A stretch of 9,216 bases of DNA, taken from NCBI GenBank assembly GCA_938074135.1, contig CALJFL010000130.1:1-9216 (forward strand). The letters are read 5' to 3'. The position numbers and the translations under genes are program-made. Source of the stretch: an uncultured Halieaceae bacterium (GTDB taxonomy: Bacteria; Pseudomonadota; Gammaproteobacteria; Pseudomonadales; Halieaceae). The notes below the pieces were generated by a model, which searched no databases, had not been told where the DNA came from, and saw only the letters and a list, made by a program, of their open reading frames with translations. Positions 1 to 7,405 of the stretch are shown here, piece by piece. How positions within the stretch are numbered: the stretch's first letter is position 1; each line of letters starts with the position of its first letter.

Positions 1-1572
1 CTTACAGTAGCCGTTGAATGGCAATTCCGTTTCCAGTCGATCACGCTCGTTAATCGCATTCTCCACCCAATCGGACAAGGCGCCCTCGTCGCCATCCACT
101 TCGGCGATGACAGCGGTCGGCACCATCTGCCAACCCAGCATACGATCCAGCTTGTAGGCTGCCACGTCGTACTGGTAGCGATCGCTGTCATCATTGCGCC
201 GGGCAATGTACTTGGATTTCTTTTCGAGTCCCGGGTGGGTGTCTTCGTATTTGAACACCGCGTCATTGGTGAAGCCATCGCGCTCCTGGGTGACCCTTTT
301 GGGCTTGGTGATACCGGTACCAATATCCTTTATCGACACGATAGGCGCTGTGCGCATGAAGTCTTCCAGCTCGGCGTCGCTCATGCCTGACAGCTTTTGC
401 GACAGGCTGCTCTGCTCTGCAACAGGCTGGGCCCGCTCTGACTGGCCCAGATAGTGCACATAATCTTCCCCGGCACCCGAGACCAGCGCCGAGGCCCTGC
501 CCTTGTAGACACTGGCGAGCATGCCGGTATCAAGGCGTATGGCCAGGCCATCCATGCGCTGTTCCACGTCGCCTCGCGTCGGTGTATGACCCATAACAAG
601 CTGCCTGGCACCGACACGCTTGAGAAAGCGCTCGGTATTGTAGGATTCAGCCAGCGGATGGCACATGGCCGTACCGCGATACCAGTTGGGGCTATCCTCG
701 CTGAAAACAAAGGATTCCTGGGCTTCAAAGACTTGCTGAACAGCTTCAAACCAGTCAGCGCGTTGGCGGGGATTGGCTGCCGAAAATTCCTCGACCCTGG
801 CATTTAAGAATGTCAGCCGGTCGTGGTAACCCACGTGCAGCGGCATGACGCCTGCCGATCGCAGCGCTTCCATATTCTTGATGAACGTGCGCAGTTCGGA
901 CTGCAGCTTGTTGTTGAGCTTATCCAGGTCATCCTGACTGGCGAGGGAGGCGATTCCACCGTGCATATAGACCTTGTCATTCACCTTGATTACAAAAGGC
1001 TGTTGCAGCAGCCAACTGCCGAGCTTGCCATTGGGCGCATAGGCTTTGCGCAAACCGACGAAACCCGGGGGATAATCCTGATCAAAGGCGGCCCGCACCG
1101 AAACGTCATCGCCACCCGGATTGAGCGCCCGATAATCCGCAAACAACTGGTCTCTGTCCGCCTGGGTCTCATCGGCGGCAAAAGCCGCGAACTCTTCCTG
1201 TGACACGTACCGCAGATCGCCGGTCATCACCATCACTTCATGATTCCCCAGCACCATATGAACCGCACCACCGGCGCTGCGTGCCTGCCCGGATAACTTT
1301 ATCAGTAACTCAACCACCTGCCGGGAACCGGGCCCGCGGTCAATAAGGTCCCCCAGGGATACAAGGTGGGTGTTGCCGCCGGCCCAATCGAGATTGCCAT
1401 CAACCACACCGAGTTCACGAAGAAGAGCTGTCCAGTCCTCATAAGCACCGTGGACATCACCAAATGCCACTACCCTGCCCGGCGCATCAATATCGTAGCG
1501 ACTGGCGGCAAGGGACAGGTTGGAGACGAGCAAAAGACACAGCACAAGGGTCATTCTGTGGAGACTGGGCAT
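1..1572 (-). CDS. Exported PPP-type metallophosphatase with C-terminal kinase-like domain (3' end beyond window)
   Basis: The reading frame is open from an ATG at 1572 to the window edge, giving 524 residues and no stop. The start is supported by a GGAAG element six bases upstream and by a signal peptide (hydrophobic residues about 8-22, ending near Ala22-Ala23), so the protein is probably periplasmic. The calcineurin-like metallophosphatase signatures appear in order: GDVHG (38-42), GDLIDRG (74-80), GNHE (109-112), a HGG histidine at 204 and a GHT histidine at 329. These are the residues that bind two metal ions and the phosphate in the PPP family; I infer a phosphoprotein or phosphoester hydrolase resembling the bacterial Shewanella-like phosphatases. 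From about residue 415 a second domain begins. It has a glycine-containing strand (GTGITKPKR), a VFK lysine at 441, and the segment DVAAYKLDRMLGWQMVP (469 onward), which recalls the N-lobe of HipA/FAM20C-type kinases. The phosphatase call is firm; the kinase-like call is tentative because most of that domain lies outside the window. Confidence 0.9.
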   Translation of the reverse strand, partial: MPSLHRMTLVLCLLLVSNLSLAASRYDIDAPGRVVAFGDVHGAYEDWTALLRELGVVDGNLDWAGGNTHLVSLGDLIDRGPGSRQVVELLIKLSGQARSAGGAVHMVLGNHEVMVMTGDLRYVSQEEFAAFAADETQADRDQLFADYRALNPGGDDVSVRAAFDQDYPPGFVGLRKAYAPNGKLGSWLLQQPFVIKVNDKVYMHGGIASLASQDDLDKLNNKLQSELRTFIKNMEALRSAGVMPLHVGYHDRLTFLNARVEEFSAANPRQRADWFEAVQQVFEAQESFVFSEDSPNWYRGTAMCHPLAESYNTERFLKRVGARQLVMGHTPTRGDVEQRMDGLAIRLDTGMLASVYKGRASALVSGAGEDYVHYLGQSERAQPVAEQSSLSQKLSGMSDAELEDFMRTAPIVSIKDIGTGITKPKRVTQERDGFTNDAVFKYEDTHPGLEKKSKYIARRNDDSDRYQYDVAAYKLDRMLGWQMVPTAVIAEVDGDEGALSDWVENAINERDRLETELPFNGYCK

Positions 1573-1612
1573 GGCTTACTTCCGTTTTATCAGGCTGAGT
1601 GACAATGAAGTG

Positions 1613-1641
1613 ATTTTAGCTGCAATTACAGGAATTGCCAC
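1613..1641 (-). promoter_or_regulatory. Candidate sigma-70 promoter with internal palindrome, upstream of the phosphatase gene
   Basis: On the minus strand there is a -35-like GTGGCA (1641-1636, 4 of 6 consensus bases), a 17-base spacer and a -10-like TAAAAT (1618-1613, 5 of 6). It lies in the 84-base gap between the transporter-fusion stop and the phosphatase start. A perfect 6-base inverted repeat, GCAATT-5-AATTGC (1622-1638), fills almost all of the spacer, which is a typical place for an operator. No T-run follows the repeat on either strand, so it does not look like a terminator. The assignment rests on pattern matching only. Confidence 0.35.
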
Positions 1642-1656
1642 GGCGGGCCAACTGCG

Positions 1657-3801
1657 TCAATCTACCCAACCGAGGACATCACGTATGACTGACCAGCGCG
1701 GTGTACGCGCCTTGGCGGCACCACCAAGCATCCAGTATTCGTAGAGAGCGTCGATCGTGCCATCCTTTTTCTTCAGGTAGACCCAGTTACTGACAAACTC
1801 CAGCATCTCGATATCCCCCTTGGGCACCGGATAACCAGCAGGGAGGCGGATAGCGCCACGGTCAACCCTGGCCACCGTATAACGCGGGTAGCGGTAACTG
1901 TAGGCAGCGCCCTCCTCTGCCGACAGCAACAGGGCGTCGGCGCCCTGATCACCGCCATTGAAGAAGTCCTCGGCGGCTTCCAAAAATACAATGCTGGCAT
2001 TGGGCAGCAAACGTTCAATACGCGATTTAAAATAGTGGTTGCTGACCAGCGCAATCGTCAGGTCTTTTCTTTGTCGCAACAGCTCAAGGTCGGCGTAAAT
2101 ATCGCGCTCATGGTCAGGCACAACGAACGCCAGGGTAAGATCAAGGTAGGGGCGAGAGAAAGACGCGTAGGAAAAGCGGCCGGGCAGGCTGGCAATACAT
2201 GACATCGCGATATCGATCTGCCCGGATGCCAGCATGCGGCCAAGGCGGTCGAATTCAAAGGGCACAAACTCAAGATCAACTCCAATATCTTCCGCCAGGA
2301 TATGGGCCATCTCAACGTCAAACCCAACCAACTTACCTGCGGGCGTAAGATAACTACAAGGCAGGTTATTCGGACGATAACCGACCTGCAGCACGCCATG
2401 GCGCAGTATGTGGTCAACCCGGGTACCCGCCAATTGGGTGACGCTGGCCGGCGGCACCGTCTCGGAAAAACGGGAATTGACCCGCTCCTCCATCAGTTCG
2501 ATACCGGCCAGTACCGTATCGCGCGGGGGAGCGTCTGGAACAAACACCAGGAAGTAAGCGCGCAAAACCAGCACCAGGGCAAAAAGACTGATACCGGTAA
2601 TCAATAGATAGCGGGCCACCGCGGCCAGGCGCAAGTTCACCTTGCCACACAGAGCCAGCGTACCGAGTACGCTCAGCACAATGATATGCAACGCCGCCAG
2701 CATGGCCCCAAATCGGCCAACCACAATGCCAGTCACCAGAAAGAGCTGGAACATATCTGCCGGCACCCGCAGGGAATCGAGCAGGTACGGCACTGCCACG
2801 TTGAGGCTGCCGAACAAGCTGAACAGACCGTTAAATGCCAGGGTCAGGCGATCACCGCCGTCGAGCTCGGTATCGGTGAACCAGGCCGCAAACAGGACAA
2901 ACAGCAGCACCAGCAGCTTGCCAAGGGAAGGAAAATTAAACGAAACCGGCACAATGATATCGATGGCTGACTCCGATTCAGGGCCATCTACACCATGTCG
3001 ACGCAACAACTCTTTACAATTCTCAGCGATCTGCGGCAAAACAACGAACTGGTTGCCAGTGGCGAAAGCCATTACCAGGGTATCTTTGAAAGTGCTCAAT
3101 ACTTCCCGATAGGATATGCCGCTGAGTGCGGCCACCAGCCCGGGAAATATCCAGAAGGTTATCAGCGTCGCCAGACTGATATAGGTGATCAGGTACACCT
3201 GTACCCGTCCCACTTCCTCGATCGTCATGGTACCGGCGGCAGCTGCCGAAATCGCGAAGATACCGTAGGGGGTCAACTGCACTATGCCATGGTTGATCTT
3301 GCTCAGCGCTGCCGCCAGACCGTCAAAAAATGGCAGCACCGTGCTCTTGTCCTCTATGGAAATAAGTGCCACGCCGACCAGAATGCTGAAAAACACCACC
3401 GCCGGAACCAGGTTGTTCGCCAGGGAGAAAAAGACATTGGCTGGCAGGTAGAGTGATATCAAATCAGTTTCTTCAGTCTCACTGGCTATCGCGCTACTGA
3501 AGAACGAGGCCGTATCGAGGTCCGGGAATGCCAGTGCACCGAGGAAAATAATGACCAGGGCCAACCCCCATATCGCCAGCAATACCGCCGTTCCGCGCAC
3601 GGCCAGACGTCGTGCCTGGTCGAGATCCATGCGGCCAAAGCCGGCAATAAGCGATACGATGATGTAAGGGAGTACGGTAATCTGCAGGAGCTTGACAAAG
3701 ATATCGCCAAATATCTTCAGGTCAGCGACGATTTCCCCGAAAAAGAGGCCAGTTAGTAAGCCTGCCGCCAGGCCAGTGAAAATGCGTGCTGAAAGCCCCA
3801 T
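1657..3801 (-). CDS. SDF (dicarboxylate/amino acid:cation symporter) transporter fused to a periplasmic family-3 solute-binding domain
   Basis: This is a 714-residue protein from the ATG at 3801. Residues 1 to about 390 form a hydrophobic transporter of the DAACS/SDF (GltP-like) fold. The opening resembles normal family N-termini (MGLSARIFTGLAAGLLTGLFFGE), and PADMFQLFLVTG lies late in the domain. A further hydrophobic helix (about 398-417) follows; it would carry the chain to the periplasmic side. After a linker (about 420-462), residues 463-700 match an SBP_bac_3 amino-acid-type binding protein: HGVLQVGYRPNN, then GKLVGFDVEMAHILAEDIGV, then an Arg at 542 followed by a FSRPYL segment. I infer a cation-coupled importer with its own tethered binding domain. 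The substrate is unknown: the usual SDF motifs are changed (TGN at 248-250, NFP at 289-291) and Ser627 sits near where amino-acid binders have Asp. An alternative in-frame ATG at 3840 would add 13 residues; I prefer 3801 on homology. The ribosome binding site is weak at both. Confidence 0.88.
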   Translation of the reverse strand: MGLSARIFTGLAAGLLTGLFFGEIVADLKIFGDIFVKLLQITVLPYIIVSLIAGFGRMDLDQARRLAVRGTAVLLAIWGLALVIIFLGALAFPDLDTASFFSSAIASETEETDLISLYLPANVFFSLANNLVPAVVFFSILVGVALISIEDKSTVLPFFDGLAAALSKINHGIVQLTPYGIFAISAAAAGTMTIEEVGRVQVYLITYISLATLITFWIFPGLVAALSGISYREVLSTFKDTLVMAFATGNQFVVLPQIAENCKELLRRHGVDGPESESAIDIIVPVSFNFPSLGKLLVLLFVLFAAWFTDTELDGGDRLTLAFNGLFSLFGSLNVAVPYLLDSLRVPADMFQLFLVTGIVVGRFGAMLAALHIIVLSVLGTLALCGKVNLRLAAVARYLLITGISLFALVLVLRAYFLVFVPDAPPRDTVLAGIELMEERVNSRFSETVPPASVTQLAGTRVDHILRHGVLQVGYRPNNLPCSYLTPAGKLVGFDVEMAHILAEDIGVDLEFVPFEFDRLGRMLASGQIDIAMSCIASLPGRFSYASFSRPYLDLTLAFVVPDHERDIYADLELLRQRKDLTIALVSNHYFKSRIERLLPNASIVFLEAAEDFFNGGDQGADALLLSAEEGAAYSYRYPRYTVARVDRGAIRLPAGYPVPKGDIEMLEFVSNWVYLKKKDGTIDALYEYWMLGGAAKARTPRWSVIRDVLGWVD

Positions 3802-3970
3802 CGATACTCGTGCAGTTATTATTCCGTGATAGACAATCATACACCGTAAGTTCGACCAGCGGACCAGCCAAACTTCCGGTCCCGCCTGTTTGCCAAGGTC
3901 GTCGCTTTCTGGCCCGGTTCCGGTACTATGACGCGTGCACAACAACCTACCCCGGACTGGATACCTCCTT
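3802..3970. promoter_or_regulatory. Divergent intergenic region between the transporter fusion and the helicase gene
   Basis: These 169 bases separate two genes that point away from each other, so promoters for both should lie here. Only weak elements are visible. On the minus strand there is a -10-like TATGAT (3841-3836) without a recognisable -35 at normal spacing. On the plus strand a TACTAT (3924-3929) has a TTGCCA upstream (3890-3895), but 28 bases away, which is too far for a standard sigma-70 pair. If TATGAT is a true -10, transcription would start downstream of the ATG at 3840, which supports the 3801 start of the transporter gene. No strong inverted repeat was seen. Confidence 0.3.
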
Positions 3971-5293
3971 GTGTTTGACGATCTAGAACTGGACCACCAA
4001 CTAAAGCTCGGCCTTGAGGATATGGCGCTCACCCAGCCCACGCCGGTACAGGAAAAAGCCCTGCAACCGGCCCTGGCCGGCAAGGACCTGATGATCAGCG
4101 CCGAAACCGGCAGCGGCAAAACCCTGGCCTATCTGCTGCCGATAGCCCAGCGCCTGTTGACCACAACGCCCGATCGCAACGCCGGGACACTGGCCCTGGT
4201 ACTGGTGCCGACCCGGGAACTCGCCCGGCAGGTGGTCAAGCATGCCCGCACCTTGCTGGCCAAGTCGCCGTTACAGGCGCAGGCAATCACCGGCGGTGCC
4301 GATTTCAAGTACCAGGCTGCTATTTTCCGCAAGAACCCGGAGATTATCGTGGCGACGCCGGGCCGCCTGCTGGAGCACTGCCAAAAAGGCAGTGCCGACC
4401 TGTCTGCCCTGCAGGTGCTTGTTCTGGACGAGGCCGACCGGATGCTGGACCTGGGGTTTCGTGAGGACGTGCTGGAGGTCAACGGATTCTGCGCGGATAC
4501 CAAACAAACGCTGATGTTATCAGCGACCCTGCAGCACAAGGGCGTCGGCAGCATCGCCCGGTCTCTGCTGACGTCACCAGAATCGGTGACGGTAGGAGAA
4601 ATCCGGCAGGCGCATAGCAGTATTTTTCACCAGCGTATTCTGGCCGATGGCCAGGAACACAAGGACAAGCTACTGCCGGTCCTGCTGCAGAATCCGGCCT
4701 ACCAGCGGGTGCTGGTGTTCGCCAACAAACGCAGCACAGCGTCCCGACTAGGTGCACTGCTTCGACACCACGGCCTGCGCTGCGACAGCCTTCACGGCGA
4801 CCTCAGCACCGAGGAGCGCAAAAGAGTTATCGCCAGAATCAATGACGGCAAGACCCAGGTGGTATGTGCCAGCGATGTCGCGGCGCGGGGTATCGATATC
4901 CGCAACGTCGACCTGGTGGTTAACTATGACCTACCTCACAAGGGCGAGGATTATTTACACCGCTCGGGTCGCACCGGCCGCGCCGGCCAAAAGGGGCTGG
5001 CGATATCTCTGGTGACAGCACCAGAGTGGAACCTCATGATCGCCATCCAGCGCTATCTGAATATTGAATTTGAGCCACGGGCGCTCGCCGGTCTCAAGGC
5101 GCGGTACAGCGGCCCCAAGAAGCAAAAGGCCTCGGGCAAGGCTGCCGGCAGCAAGAAAAAGAAGGCGACCGGCACCACCGCCCGCAAAAAAGACCGCTTG
5201 CGGGATCGCAAAGCCAAGGGCAAACCGGCCAAAAAAACACCCGGTAATGATGGCTTTGCACCACTGATGAAAAAAAAGCCCAAGGCCGACTGA
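3971..5293 (+). CDS. DEAD-box ATP-dependent RNA helicase, SrmB-like
   Basis: This 440-residue protein carries the complete DEAD-box set: Q motif PTPVQ (23-27), Walker A AETGSGKT (44-51), PTRELA (80-85), GG (108-109), TPGR (129-132), DEAD (153-156), SAT (184-186), SDVAARGID (301-309) and HRSGRTGR (330-337). Both RecA-like lobes are intact, so it should be an active ATP-dependent RNA unwinding enzyme in the cytoplasm. The last 65 or so residues are a disordered Lys/Arg-rich tail of the kind that gives nonspecific RNA binding. The join between core and tail (RYLNIEFEPRALAGLK) resembles E. coli SrmB, a 50S-assembly helicase, but RhlE-type relatives cannot be excluded, so no symbol is given. The GTG at 3971 is chosen because family members start with a FDDLELD-like segment; an in-frame GTG at 3935 would add 12 residues. 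No clear ribosome binding site precedes either. It is read away from the transporter fusion and lies 66 bases before prlC. Confidence 0.93.
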   Translation: MFDDLELDHQLKLGLEDMALTQPTPVQEKALQPALAGKDLMISAETGSGKTLAYLLPIAQRLLTTTPDRNAGTLALVLVPTRELARQVVKHARTLLAKSPLQAQAITGGADFKYQAAIFRKNPEIIVATPGRLLEHCQKGSADLSALQVLVLDEADRMLDLGFREDVLEVNGFCADTKQTLMLSATLQHKGVGSIARSLLTSPESVTVGEIRQAHSSIFHQRILADGQEHKDKLLPVLLQNPAYQRVLVFANKRSTASRLGALLRHHGLRCDSLHGDLSTEERKRVIARINDGKTQVVCASDVAARGIDIRNVDLVVNYDLPHKGEDYLHRSGRTGRAGQKGLAISLVTAPEWNLMIAIQRYLNIEFEPRALAGLKARYSGPKKQKASGKAAGSKKKKATGTTARKKDRLRDRKAKGKPAKKTPGNDGFAPLMKKKPKAD

Positions 5294-5298
5294 TCGAC

Positions 5299-5327
5299 CT
5301 GTCACAACCGCCGATTACGGCTAGAAT
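5299..5327 (+). promoter_or_regulatory. Candidate sigma-70 promoter for prlC
   Basis: CTGTCA (5299-5304, 4 of 6 bases of TTGACA), a 17-base spacer and TAGAAT (5322-5327, 5 of 6 bases of TATAAT) lie in the 66-base gap between the helicase stop and the prlC start. This would place the transcript start about 25 bases before the prlC ATG. No convincing terminator for the helicase is visible; there is only a 4-base stem, GCCG-ATTA-CGGC. Read-through from the helicase is therefore also possible. Confidence 0.4.
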
Positions 5328-5359
5328 ACCCACCCCCAAACACCCGGAACCAAGCCACA

Positions 5360-7393
5360 ATGCCTAATCCACTGCTTGAGTATCATGAGCTTCCCCCTTT
5401 TTCCTCAATAAAGCCGGAGCACGCAGAGCCCGCGGTACGGCAACTCATTGAACGGAACAAGCGATCGATTGACGAACTGCTGGCCGCCAATAGCGACTAC
5501 TGCTGGGACAATCTGCTGCAGCCAATCGAGGAAATGGATGATGAGCTGGCAAGATGCTTCTCACCGGTTGGGCATCTCAACAGCACGCTCAACAGTGACG
5601 AGCTGCGCGAAGCCTACAATAAGTGCCTGCCACTGCTGTCTGAGTATTCAACCTGGATGGGGCAGCATGAAGGACTGTTCCAGGCCTACCAGCAGATCGC
5701 ACAAGGCGATGAGTTTGCAGCGCTGGAACAGGCACAACGCACCGCGATTGAACATGCCCTGCGTGATTTTCGCTTGGCCGGCGTGGCCTTGCCTGCACAG
5801 CAGAAGAAGCGCTACGGCGAGCTGAAGTCCCGTCTGTCGGAGTTGGGCAGCCAGTTTAGCGAGAATGTTCTGGACGCAACCAACGCCTGGTCAAAACAGC
5901 TGTCGGAAGAGGCCCTGGCGGGCCTGCCAGAGACAGCGTTGGCAAGCGCCCGCGAGGCCGCACGCCAGGCCGGCGTAGAGGGCTGCCTTATCACCCTGAA
6001 TTTTCCGTCTTATCAACCGGTGCTCACCTACTGCGATGACGCCAGCTTGCGCGAGGAAGTGTACAAGGCCAATTGCACACGAGCCTCAGCGGAGGGGCCT
6101 CACGCCGGACAGTGGGACAACACTGCGGTCATCGAAGAAATCATGACCCTGCGACTGGAGCTGGCGAAACTCCTGGGCTTTGACAACTACGCAGAACTGT
6201 CTCTGGCCACCAAGATGGCTGAGACAACAGACGAGGTTGTGGCATTCCTGAGCCAACTGGCCGAACGATCACAACAGCAGGCCGGACAGGAATGGCAGGA
6301 ACTGGCGCAGTTTGCCAGGGAGCATTTCCAGAAAGAGACGCTTCAGTCCTGGGATATCGCCTATTACGGCGAAAAATTACGGCAGCACAAGTACCGTATC
6401 TCACAAGAAGAGATCCGTCCCTATCTACCAGTTCACCGGGTGTTGGCCGGGCTTTTTGAGGTGGTGCAGCGACTGTACGCCGTGGACGTGCAAGAGGTCT
6501 CCTCCTTCGACAGTTACCACGAAGATGCACGTTTGTTCGAAGTCCTCCAGGACGATGAAGTTATCGCCCGCTTCTACCTGGACCTTTATGCACGCGCCCA
6601 CAAGCGCGGGGGCGCATGGATGGATGACTGCCGGGTCCGACGCTGGCGGGAAGGCGCACTGCAAATCCCTGTCGCCTATCTCGTGTGCAATTTCACCCCG
6701 CCGGTGGGGGACAAGCCCTCCTTGCTGACTGAGCAGGAACTGACGACGCTGTTCCACGAGTTTGGCCATGGCCTGCATCATATGCTGACCCGGCAGACGG
6801 TCGCCTCTGTATCAGGTATTAATGGCGTGGCCTGGGACGCGGTAGAACTGCCTAGCCAGTTCCTGGAGAACTGGTGCTGGGAAGAGGACGCGCTGGCGTT
6901 CATATCGGGTCATCACGAGACCGGTGAATCGCTGCCAGCAACATTACTCGAGCGCATGCTGGCCGCCCGCAATTTCCAGTCAGCCATGATGATGATGCGA
7001 CAAATCGAATTTTCCCTGTTCGACTTCCGCTTGCACCGGGAATGGGGTACCGACTCGGTGACGTCAGTACAAGGTTTGCTGGACGAGGTACGTGCCGCCG
7101 TCGCCGTACACATTCCGCCAGATTACAACCGCTTCCAGAACGGCTTCAGTCACATATTTGGCGGCGGCTATGCCGCAGGTTACTACAGCTACAAGTGGGC
7201 GGAAGTGCTGTCAGCGGATGCCTTTTCCCGTTTCGAGGAAGAAGGCATCTTCAACAGGGAGACGGGCTCCGATTTCCGCAAGTGTATTCTTGAGTGCGGA
7301 GGTTCGCAGCCACCCATGGAGGCTTTCGTCGCTTTTCGGGGTCGTAAGCCAGACATCGAACCGCTGCTGAGGCACAGCGGTATCGCCGCCTGA
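5360..7393 (+). CDS. prlC: Oligopeptidase A (M3 family zinc metallopeptidase)
   Basis: The 677-residue protein aligns by eye along its whole length with E. coli oligopeptidase A (PrlC/OpdA, about 680 residues), from an N-terminus of MPNPLL then ELPPFS to the C-terminal FNRETG segment and beyond. The zinc site is intact: HEFGH at 466-470 supplies two His ligands and the catalytic Glu467, and Glu496 in VELPSQ is the expected third ligand. The GGYAAGYYSYKWAEVLSADAF segment near the C-terminus carries the tyrosines that M3 peptidases use to bind substrate. The family cleaves short peptides, including signal-peptide fragments, in the cytoplasm, and no export signal is present here. The ATG at 5360 matches the family start; its ribosome binding site is weak (a GGAA about 12 bases upstream). 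A candidate promoter precedes it, and the gene converges on aqpZ. Nothing looks truncated or frameshifted. Confidence 0.97.
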   Translation: MPNPLLEYHELPPFSSIKPEHAEPAVRQLIERNKRSIDELLAANSDYCWDNLLQPIEEMDDELARCFSPVGHLNSTLNSDELREAYNKCLPLLSEYSTWMGQHEGLFQAYQQIAQGDEFAALEQAQRTAIEHALRDFRLAGVALPAQQKKRYGELKSRLSELGSQFSENVLDATNAWSKQLSEEALAGLPETALASAREAARQAGVEGCLITLNFPSYQPVLTYCDDASLREEVYKANCTRASAEGPHAGQWDNTAVIEEIMTLRLELAKLLGFDNYAELSLATKMAETTDEVVAFLSQLAERSQQQAGQEWQELAQFAREHFQKETLQSWDIAYYGEKLRQHKYRISQEEIRPYLPVHRVLAGLFEVVQRLYAVDVQEVSSFDSYHEDARLFEVLQDDEVIARFYLDLYARAHKRGGAWMDDCRVRRWREGALQIPVAYLVCNFTPPVGDKPSLLTEQELTTLFHEFGHGLHHMLTRQTVASVSGINGVAWDAVELPSQFLENWCWEEDALAFISGHHETGESLPATLLERMLAARNFQSAMMMMRQIEFSLFDFRLHREWGTDSVTSVQGLLDEVRAAVAVHIPPDYNRFQNGFSHIFGGGYAAGYYSYKWAEVLSADAFSRFEEEGIFNRETGSDFRKCILECGGSQPPMEAFVAFRGRKPDIEPLLRHSGIAA

Positions 7394-7405
7394 CTAAAAC
7401 CTGCC

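Noticed and set aside
381..1203. Open frames on both strands (381-803 minus; 454-807 and 823-1203 plus)
   Set aside because: They overlap the phosphatase gene in other frames or on the other strand, show no recognisable domains, and are explained by its codon pattern.
1622..1638. Inverted repeat as a transcription terminator for the transporter fusion
   Set aside because: The stem is only 6 base pairs, AT-rich, and not followed by a T-run on either strand.
2302..3456. Several plus-strand open frames of up to about 155 codons
   Set aside because: They lie antisense to the transporter-fusion gene and their translations are low-complexity, Gln/Arg/His-rich shadows.
3802..4119. In-frame upstream extension of the transporter-fusion frame to 4119, giving 820 residues
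   Set aside because: The extra residues are not transporter-like, run antisense into the helicase gene, and precede a family-like N-terminus at 3801.
5307..5320. Short stem GCCG-ATTA-CGGC as a helicase terminator
   Set aside because: A 4-base stem without a following T-run is too weak.
4129..5360. Minus-strand open frames antisense to the helicase
   Set aside because: They have no domain content, and the helicase on the plus strand has every family motif.
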